Part shown: positions 5,027 to 11,234 of the stretch, one piece after another | How positions within the stretch are numbered: the stretch's first letter is position 1 | Layout of the letters: each line of letters begins with the position of its first letter | NCBI GenBank assembly: GCA_023091735.1 | Contig: JALKBU010001425.1 | Span: forward strand, 1 to 11,234 | Reading direction: 5' to 3' | Source: Trichomonas tenax | Lineage: Eukaryota; Parabasalia; Trichomonadida; Trichomonadidae | Length of the DNA stretch: 11,234 bases | Position numbers and translations under genes: made by a program | Notes under the pieces: model-generated | What the model was told of the DNA's origin: nothing | What the model saw: only the letters and a program-made list of their open reading frames with translations | The model's database searches: none

Positions 5027-5686
5027 TTGCTTGCTCCAATACTCGCGCAAATAGACGACGTGAGTTGTAGTCGCGAGAACTTAGACACATTGAAGATTGG
5101 AGGAAAAATTGACGACACCATTGTGCATTTTCTTTGCGCATTAGAAACTCACAGATTTAGCCAAGAATATACGCTCTACAAATTCGTTTCGCCCGCGATG
5201 ACTCAGTTACTGCAGAGACTGGACACTGAGAAAGCGACAGAAATGATAGAAAGCGCTTCCTACAAGAATTATGATATAATTTTCTTCCCGCTTTCGAATC
5301 TGAAAGGAGAGTTGATGGGACACTGGTCCCTGCTGATCTGGTGTCGTTCAATGAAAAACAAATTCTTGCACTTTGATTCTCTCAAAAACGTTAATGTTGT
5401 TCCTGCGAAACATCTCATGGAGAAAATCGTTGAAGGACTTAAAATTAAGAACTATAAATTCAAAAACATGAAAGGACCTCTTCAAAACAACAATACAGAT
5501 TGTGGCGTTTATTTAATGGCCACAATGGACGAAATTGCTACGTCCAGAAAAATATCGGATCATCTTAAATCAAAAATAACGCCGGAGTATATAACGAAAT
5601 TTAGGATTGCTCTCTCATCGTGCATAATTCATTACAATTCGACGTTTTTAGGATGGGAAAAGTATCGGAACTATCTTGCTGACTAG
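5027..5686 (+). CDS. Ulp1/SENP-type cysteine peptidase (family C48, clan CE), start unclear
   Basis: Enzymes of this family cut SUMO or related ubiquitin-like proteins from targets or precursors. The N-terminal part (NLDTLKIGGKIDDTIVHFL) matches the Ulp1 substrate-binding start of the domain. Counting from 5027, the catalytic set is complete: His99 in GHWSLL, Asp117 in HFDSL, Gln153 in PLQNNN and Cys159 in TDCGVYLM. The His-Asp spacing of 18 and Gln-Cys spacing of 6 are typical. The odd point is the start: 5027 is TTG, the frame is open back to 4940, and no ATG occurs before 5198, which would cut into the domain. An ATG at 4898 in the same frame is closed by TAA at 4937. It is either an N-terminally damaged copy or uses a start I cannot identify. 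It lies just outside the palindrome, so it is more likely host DNA than element cargo, though capsid elements also carry clan CE proteases. Confidence 0.75.
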   Translation: MLAPILAQIDDVSCSRENLDTLKIGGKIDDTIVHFLCALETHRFSQEYTLYKFVSPAMTQLLQRLDTEKATEMIESASYKNYDIIFFPLSNLKGELMGHWSLLIWCRSMKNKFLHFDSLKNVNVVPAKHLMEKIVEGLKIKNYKFKNMKGPLQNNNTDCGVYLMATMDEIATSRKISDHLKSKITPEYITKFRIALSSCIIHYNSTFLGWEKYRNYLAD

Positions 5687-6076
5687 GATTTATTGCTTAT
5701 TCCCACGGAAAATTCTTATTCGGTTTTGTTAATTTTATTTTAATTTATTCTTTTTGTTTGTATAAATATTTGTATCTATGAATAGACACACCTCGATTCA
5801 TCTTATTCTTTTACTCCAATACGTTTAGAAATTAAAATTCGAAATTCCGTCTTCCTATGTCCTACAAATTACTTAGCATTTTAAATGCCTTGAACCAATA
5901 TATAATGATTTCATTGTCAATAGGAGTCGCTGATCAAAATTATATTTTTGGAATTTATATTAATGACAACATTTTAAAACAACCGCATCGATGTATTTAC
6001 ATTTTACCATATAGTCTATATTTAAGACTTGGGGTTGCAACAAAGAAATAAAATATTTGTTTATTATTCATACAAC
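5687..6076. other. Intergenic DNA between convergent genes, nothing assignable
   Basis: This 390-bp stretch separates the ends of the peptidase and WD40 genes. On the minus strand, AATAAAC at about 6050-6045 could serve the WD40 transcript. A 64-codon ATG frame (5857-6051) resembles no protein I know, and I do not call it a gene. Confidence 0.4.
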
Positions 6077-7729
6077 TTATTTGTCATTTTCATTGATCTT
6101 TTCTTCAGCTTCCTGGACCCTCTCTGTGATTTCATCGTAGATTTTGTCAAGTCCGTTATTTACATTATCAAGTTTCTGAGAAGCGTCTGTCATTGGACTT
6201 GGCATGTTGGAGAAGTCACTAGCATGTATTTCCTCATCGTTGTTAGGAGATTGTGGTTCTGGAGACTTTTCTTCTGGAGTTACGAATGTGATTCTGGGTT
6301 CTTCTGACTTTTGAGGAGTTACTGATTCATGTGACTTCTGCGGTGTGATCTGTGTTCCAAACCTCACTTTTGAAGGTGTTTTGATTGTTGATGGGCTTTC
6401 TTTCATTGTTGGCGAATCTGTCTTTATTTCTGACACTGTATCATCATTGTCGCCTTCTCTGACAGGGAAATTCGTTATTGATGGGCTCTCTATCTTATTC
6501 TTTTTCGAGATTGATCTTTTCTGGAAAACTGGAGAGCCGGATTGTGAAAATGAAAGCTGACCTGAAACAGGGACTTCATTAGATTCATTGTTAGAAAGAC
6601 TTCTTCGAGTAATTCTGTTGAGTGAAATTCCACTTCTTGATAAAACCTTTGAACCGGCCGTTCTGTCGATATTGTTGTTCGCTATATCGATAAGTTTGTG
6701 GCGGAAAGTGAACTTATCCACGGAAAAGTCTTCTTCTTCCTGAAATAAATCAAGAGAAGAAATGATCATTGAGTTCTGAGTTCTTGACTGTGACATCTTT
6801 GACCTCGAGATCCAAATCTGCGATGGATTAGTTGTATCTGTCTCGAATATTGCATCATCAGGAATTGCGATGAAATTGTGCTGATAAACAAGAGATGTAA
6901 TGAATTCCTTGTGATTACATGGAAATTTGATGTTTGTTGATGGATCCTGAAGATTAATGATATGTAAACCACCCAAAAATGCTATTGCAATAACAATTCC
7001 TTCAGGATTGACAGCAAGAGCTGAAATTGAGTGTGAAACAGAAGTAACTTTGAGCAATGTTTTAGTGCTCGGTGTGTATTCGAAGATTTTTCCGTTATTT
7101 GTGCCAATAAAAATGCTTCCAGTTTGTGGATTGTTTTTAACAATGGCAGACTGTCCAAAATCGTGAACATCGAGAATTTCTTGGTAGTACTGGTCATAAA
7201 TATAAAGTGATTTTCCTTGAAATACTGCGATGTCACCATTTCTCAATGTGCATAAAGATATGACAGGACCCCTCTGCGTTGTCAGTTTTGCGTAGTCGCG
7301 GAGATCCTCAGTCAAACTGCCGACAATCAAGTGTCCAGCTGAGTCACCTGCAATAATCGTTTTTTGATCTTTGAGGAAATCGATTGCTGTGATCGCGAAT
7401 GGGTATTTGGATAGCGTTTTGACTAGAGTAAATTCTTTCAAATCAATTATGGAAATATTTCCTTGAGAAGATCCGCAAATAAATAAATTAGATTCGTTAT
7501 TTAAAACTGCGCAGCGAATATCATTCTCTGGTATTTGGCATCCCTTTTTGGCACGTGTATATACATCAATTTGAAAAACTAAGTCAGATTTTCCGGCAAC
7601 AAAAAGTTTCCTGCAATCTTTGTGGAAGTTAGCGCACGTAATTATCTTTATGGGAGTCTCTATTATGTAAGAAGGCTCTGTTTGGTCGATTTCCCACACG
7701 TGTATCGTCTTATCAATGCTCACAAGCAT
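6077..7729 (-). CDS. WD40 beta-propeller protein with S/T-P-rich tail and C-terminal coiled coil
   Basis: It has 550 aa from ATG 7729; an in-frame TAA lies 4-6 bases upstream, so this start is firm. Residues 1-295 hold about seven degenerate WD blades, seen at MLVSIDKTIHVWEI (1-14), LFVAGKSDLVFQID (42-55), LFICGSSQGNISIID (82-96), TIIAGDSAGHLIVG (124-137), IFIGTNNGKIFEY (206-218) and VIAIAFLGGLHIINL (246-260). The first blade starts mid-repeat, so the ring probably closes with a strand near 275-290. Residues 300-515 are polar and disordered, with about ten S/T-P sites, three of them full CDK consensus (TPSK at 451, TPQK at 462 and 471). Residues 516-550 form a short charged coiled coil. WD40 plus phospho-tail plus coiled coil recalls the gamma-tubulin adaptor NEDD1, but that is architecture only. 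A scaffold regulated by a cell-cycle kinase is inferred. Confidence 0.8.
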   Translation of the reverse strand: MLVSIDKTIHVWEIDQTEPSYIIETPIKIITCANFHKDCRKLFVAGKSDLVFQIDVYTRAKKGCQIPENDIRCAVLNNESNLFICGSSQGNISIIDLKEFTLVKTLSKYPFAITAIDFLKDQKTIIAGDSAGHLIVGSLTEDLRDYAKLTTQRGPVISLCTLRNGDIAVFQGKSLYIYDQYYQEILDVHDFGQSAIVKNNPQTGSIFIGTNNGKIFEYTPSTKTLLKVTSVSHSISALAVNPEGIVIAIAFLGGLHIINLQDPSTNIKFPCNHKEFITSLVYQHNFIAIPDDAIFETDTTNPSQIWISRSKMSQSRTQNSMIISSLDLFQEEEDFSVDKFTFRHKLIDIANNNIDRTAGSKVLSRSGISLNRITRRSLSNNESNEVPVSGQLSFSQSGSPVFQKRSISKKNKIESPSITNFPVREGDNDDTVSEIKTDSPTMKESPSTIKTPSKVRFGTQITPQKSHESVTPQKSEEPRITFVTPEEKSPEPQSPNNDEEIHASDFSNMPSPMTDASQKLDNVNNGLDKIYDEITERVQEAEEKINENDK

Positions 7730-8251
7730 TCTTTATATTTTTTGTAAACTAAAATTGTAAAAATCGTGATATTCTTGTTTTAGATTCAATACAGAGTTTT
7801 CTCACTGAAAAACGCTTAAAATTTGATGCTTGACAATCATAAATTTTTTCAAATTCAAAAAACTTTGAAATATTCTTGTTCTTTTTCATTGAATGATACT
7901 AAATTTTTATAGTTTCACTTTTCTAAATCTATGTTAGACCTAATTCCAATTACCAATATCAAAAACTTCGATTATTGCTAAATTTGCCATTTGACAAGTA
8001 AATGATCTTTATGTGGCATTACAAAAAAATATATTTCCAAAAAATCATATCATTTGAACGTAAATGGCATTTTACACTTGGCAGAGTGATAACTGATAAG
8101 ATGCTTATGTCATTATATTATTCAGATTATAAAAATACAAAAGAATATTAATATTGCGAATTTCATTTTTGTCATGTAAATAAAAATTGATTTTTGTTGT
8201 GTCAAATATAAATTGACGCATAAAATGTTTTTGTCATGTAAACAAATTCAA
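7730..8251. promoter_or_regulatory. Divergent intergenic region between WD40 and GAF-protein genes
   Basis: These 522 bp of AT-rich DNA carry several short repeated words. TTTTTGTCATGTAAA occurs at 8166-8180 and 8228-8242. ACACTTGGCAGAGTGA (8074-8089) matches a motif at 4726-4741 in 13 of 16 positions. AAATGGCA words occur on both strands (about 7983-7992, 8062-8070). These are candidate regulatory sites for one or both genes; none is a known motif to me. Confidence 0.4.
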
Positions 8252-10996
8252 ATGTCAAAAATTGAAATAAGGTGCAACAAAAAGAGAATGAATCCGGAGT
8301 TTGGTCAAGAAAAGCACCAAACTGGACTAATTTCGCCCCATAACAGGAAAATCATAAAGCCAAACAGTGGATTAATGAATCTATCGACTTCTTTAAAGGC
8401 GAAAACAAACCTACAAACAGCTAAATTCGAAACTTCAAATCCACTCGTTGAAGCACGCGAAGCACTTAACATAAACCAACGTAGAATCGCAAATGAGGAC
8501 CTTTTCGACCAATTGATGGAAAAAGCTTTAGATCATCCTTTGGCTGAAGTTTTTGAACCAATTTTGAAGGTAATGTTTCGCGGAGACAACTGCATTCTGT
8601 GGATTGATTATCCAGAGAACCAATATTTGTATTCGCCTTCAAATAAATTTGTTTCGAATTATTCGAATAGTTTGCCAGGATTTGTTCATAAAACACAGAG
8701 CATTATACAGATTAAGGACCCAACGCAAGCACCAAAAGGATTTACAATTGATTCTCGTCTTTCCCCGGTAAATTCGCCGTTATTTTTCTTCCCTCTTGCG
8801 AATAGAGCTGTTGTGCAGGTTGTAAGACGTAGCAACAGCGGTGGTTTCAATGATACTGATATGGAAACTGCGCAATTGTTAATGCATAAATTTTCAATAT
8901 ATGGAAATGCGTTGTTTTCGGCTTCAACACTTACACCTATCGCTCTTCAGCTGTTTAAGGAATCGCCTGCTACTTTAAATCCGCTTACATTGGTACAAAA
9001 ACATTTCGATGTCACAGAAGCTCAAATTTGGCGTGTTGATGCTGCAAAAAACATTTACACGGTATATATTCCAGAAGTAGGTGACATGGAAGTGGCAGAA
9101 GAGGATCCAACGATTGCCAGAGCAATATCATTTAATGGAATCGAAAATTCAGCAGAAGAAAATAAATTAACGTGCACATTCGAGATAAATAGACGTGAAG
9201 TTTGGGTTGGCGTGCTCAATGGACGCATCGAAATGTTCAATTCGAGCGAAGAAGCTCAATTTAGAAGTTTGATGCCATTTTTAGTTAAATTCATTACAGG
9301 ATTCGGAAATGAAAGCCAACAGAAGGCATTAGCTTCTAAGATCGGAGACCTACTCAACGTCTTCTCTTTAGTCGCTTGCACACTGAATCTCAACGATTTG
9401 CAGAGAATTATCAATGATCAGCTTCCGTCAATCTTCGATTGTGAGTTTGTTAAATTTGTTGTATTTTCGGAGTCAGAGAGTGCTCCAACGAGTGGCATAA
9501 TATCACAAAGTTTATCACTCAGTGAGCCGCTAATAGCACAGAACCCTTCAAAACTGAAAGGATACAATCCACAGACAGACGCAGTGAATAATCAAGAGCC
9601 AAGAGATTTGATGTCATCTGCAATTAAGACTGCTCGGAAAACAGTTATAGGTTATATAGCTTTATTCTCAAAGCGCGGAAATTCATCATTTGATGCCAAT
9701 GATTGCCAACTTCTTGGATACTTCACGAGTTTTGTTGCATCTTCTATTTCGCAGTGCCAAAGATTAGAACTAATGAACGACATTTCTGAGTCAATTGCGC
9801 GTGGTGACTCAATCAAAGATGTTGTCACAAACATCGCAAAATCCATTGATATAAAGCGCGTTGTGGTTTATGCCAATAACAACGGATGGGTTAAGCTCGC
9901 AGAAGCCGGAGAACAAGGAAACTCGCAAAACGAAATCGAAGCAATCAAAAATCAAGCTGAACTCGATGGCATTAAATTCACGGCTGTCAAGAATGAGAAT
10001 GGAGAAGAAATTGGTGCTCTTGGTGTTAACGGAGACTTAGATAACTTACAGACTTATGCAGCAGTCATTGGAACATTGATTCACGTGAATCAAAAGACAG
10101 ATATTCAATTAGGAGACGTAATCGATACAAGCAAAGCTGCTCTTGCAACGGCTGCTAATTCCATAGATTTAGGCAACAATTTCCTCAAGTATTCATATCA
10201 GACTGAATCCCTATCTCTGGCAAACGCATATCAGCTTGTTTTCAAGATTTTCTCCAGATTCAGAATTTTTGATTCATTCAGTGTTTCAAATACTTGCTTA
10301 TTTAACTTCCTTCGAGAAATGAAATTAACAAAACAAGCAGCTGACACAATGCAGATGTTTGCTGCACTGATTCTTCAAGCAAGGTTTGAATCATCACTTT
10401 CCACCCAAGAAATGTTTGCTGCTTTAGTTTCATGTGTTTTGTCAGATTTTCCATCACCTGTTAATTCAGTCTCTGTTGAATCTTCTGATGCAATTGTTGC
10501 TCTTTCCGCAGCGGTTAACGCAATGGCTGCAGACACTAACAATCTGTTTAGAACATTACCACCTGCTGACTTGAAGGCTGTTTGGGATTCAGTTATCGAC
10601 ATTGTTGTCTCAACGGATTTCGCTCGATTTTATGATATCCTCGAAAACGCTCTGCAAGCAATCGACAATGATGATGCTGACGGTGATGATGATAAGAAAT
10701 ATCATATGAAACGTGAGTGTTTGAAACTTTTTGTGATGTGCGCAAAGTTGTCTCCTTGCGTCAGATGTAAGCGTGATGATGATAAACTGAAATCTCTTGC
10801 TCAGAGTTTCTTCAACAGATGCGACATCACGAAGACTTCTTTCAGTCCACTGAAGTCACGAAGCGACATCGATCAAACGAAAGTTGTCGACACATTCCTT
10901 GCGGATGCAGCACATCCTGCATTTAAGATCCTTTCTAAGATTGATTCGAGCCTCAATGTCATCAATCAATGTGTTATTCAGAATTCATCGATATAA
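8252..10996 (+). CDS. Multi-GAF protein with a degenerate phosphodiesterase-like domain
   Basis: The chosen start is ATG 8252 (914 aa). The frame extends upstream to 8213 (TTG) and includes ATG 8225, but that part contains a copy of a noncoding 15-bp repeat; ATG 8288 is another option. Residues about 82-221, 236-352, 361-503 and 504-614 read as four GAF-type domains (clear in FFFPLANRAVVQVVRR and VIGYIALFSKRG). Residues about 649-859 follow the helical order of class I cyclic-nucleotide phosphodiesterases: LFNFLREM, LSTQEMFAALVSCVLSDF, NNLFRTLPPADLKAVWDSVI, STDF (Asp789), KLFVMCAKLSP and FFNRCD. The metal ligands are lost: the HNxxH region near 692-702 reads KQAADTMQM, the HD pair is Ser731-Asp732, and the ADISNP Asp is Lys832. 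An Asp-rich insert lies near residues 805-815. I infer a catalytically dead, ligand-sensing or partner-binding relative of GAF-PDEs. Confidence 0.75.
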   Translation: MSKIEIRCNKKRMNPEFGQEKHQTGLISPHNRKIIKPNSGLMNLSTSLKAKTNLQTAKFETSNPLVEAREALNINQRRIANEDLFDQLMEKALDHPLAEVFEPILKVMFRGDNCILWIDYPENQYLYSPSNKFVSNYSNSLPGFVHKTQSIIQIKDPTQAPKGFTIDSRLSPVNSPLFFFPLANRAVVQVVRRSNSGGFNDTDMETAQLLMHKFSIYGNALFSASTLTPIALQLFKESPATLNPLTLVQKHFDVTEAQIWRVDAAKNIYTVYIPEVGDMEVAEEDPTIARAISFNGIENSAEENKLTCTFEINRREVWVGVLNGRIEMFNSSEEAQFRSLMPFLVKFITGFGNESQQKALASKIGDLLNVFSLVACTLNLNDLQRIINDQLPSIFDCEFVKFVVFSESESAPTSGIISQSLSLSEPLIAQNPSKLKGYNPQTDAVNNQEPRDLMSSAIKTARKTVIGYIALFSKRGNSSFDANDCQLLGYFTSFVASSISQCQRLELMNDISESIARGDSIKDVVTNIAKSIDIKRVVVYANNNGWVKLAEAGEQGNSQNEIEAIKNQAELDGIKFTAVKNENGEEIGALGVNGDLDNLQTYAAVIGTLIHVNQKTDIQLGDVIDTSKAALATAANSIDLGNNFLKYSYQTESLSLANAYQLVFKIFSRFRIFDSFSVSNTCLFNFLREMKLTKQAADTMQMFAALILQARFESSLSTQEMFAALVSCVLSDFPSPVNSVSVESSDAIVALSAAVNAMAADTNNLFRTLPPADLKAVWDSVIDIVVSTDFARFYDILENALQAIDNDDADGDDDKKYHMKRECLKLFVMCAKLSPCVRCKRDDDKLKSLAQSFFNRCDITKTSFSPLKSRSDIDQTKVVDTFLADAAHPAFKILSKIDSSLNVINQCVIQNSSI

Positions 10997-11234
10997 TTTG
11001 TTTTATTAAATATTTTTATTTGTTTTCATCGCACAATTTTATTAAGTGCATATTAAAAAAAACTTTCTTTTCATACAATAATGGGGAAAAAATAACATCG
11101 TTGAAAGTCGGGCAGTATTTTTCCTTCTACGGTGTAGTCCCGCGACCTTCATAACTTTTTATCTGATCAATATTTTTTCGATTTGAAAGTACTTTCATGT
11201 ACATATTGATAGTTGTCTATCCAGTGGTATAAGT
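10997..11234. other. 3' flank of the GAF-protein gene, no gene seen
   Basis: AT-rich DNA with no convincing frame. A short minus-strand frame is open from the window edge to TGA at about 11174 (18 codons), possibly the end of a convergent gene, but this is too short to claim. A more GC-rich patch with a weak bulged stem (GTCGGG 11107-11112 with CCCGCGAC 11139-11146) stands out from its surroundings. Confidence 0.35.

Noticed and set aside
5857..6051. 64-aa plus-strand ORF between the peptidase and WD40 genes
   Set aside because: No recognisable motif, no clear promoter signal, and the length is within what AT-rich intergenic DNA gives by chance.
6029..7239. Several frames on both strands within the WD40 gene
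   Set aside because: All are shadows of the 550-aa minus-strand frame, which has clear WD40 repeats.
8466..10602. Minus-strand frames of 61-76 aa inside the GAF-protein gene
   Set aside because: All are antisense shadows of the long plus-strand coding frame.
1..11234. CRISPR arrays, tRNA or rRNA genes, bacterial operons
   Set aside because: No regularly spaced repeats, no tRNA T-arm pattern or rRNA-like stretch, and no ribosome binding sites; the gene types are eukaryotic.

Overview
The window looks like AT-rich, intron-poor nuclear DNA of a protist, most likely a parabasalid (Trichomonas/Tritrichomonas-like). This rests on inference: a capsid-bearing Maverick/Polinton-type cluster sits next to intronless host genes of kinds that are expanded in trichomonads (a Ulp1-type cysteine peptidase and a GAF/phosphodiesterase-like protein). 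No sequence search was possible, so the organism call is moderate.

Left third (1-3890): a tightly packed cluster of small genes on both strands. It reads as part of a Maverick/Polinton or related virus-like element. The anchor is a double-jelly-roll major capsid protein (MCP) gene on the minus strand, 1452-3020. It is interrupted by an in-frame TGA at 1908-1910, giving a 370-codon N-terminal part and a C-terminal part in the same frame. Around it are a 66-aa and an unannotated 45-aa ORF, a basic 130-aa protein, a 198-aa protein, a charged 137-aa protein and a Lys/Glu-rich 116-aa protein, none of which I can assign to a function. All seven separate genes have TTTTTAT or a one-base variant 9-13 nt before the ATG. 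The two right-hand genes lack it at that position. It is probably the element's own promoter.

Middle (3891-4939): about 1 kb without a gene. It holds a 40-bp direct repeat and a large interrupted palindrome bounded by AGGGGGAA and TTCCCCCT (4161-4661). Inside the palindrome are two hairpins with the same architecture: outer stem, symmetric 3x3 internal loop, inner stem, 7-8 nt loop. This is probably the terminal or subterminal repeat of the element, or a separate foldback element.

Right (4940-11234): a Ulp1/SENP-type C48 peptidase with all catalytic residues but no usable ATG; a minus-strand WD40 protein with a disordered tail rich in CDK-type sites; and a plus-strand protein with about four GAF domains and a phosphodiesterase-like domain whose metal-binding residues are lost. 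The last two are divergent and share a 522-bp intergenic region.

The main points of interest are the stop codon splitting the capsid gene, the shared promoter motif, the structured palindrome, and the apparent pseudo-phosphodiesterase.
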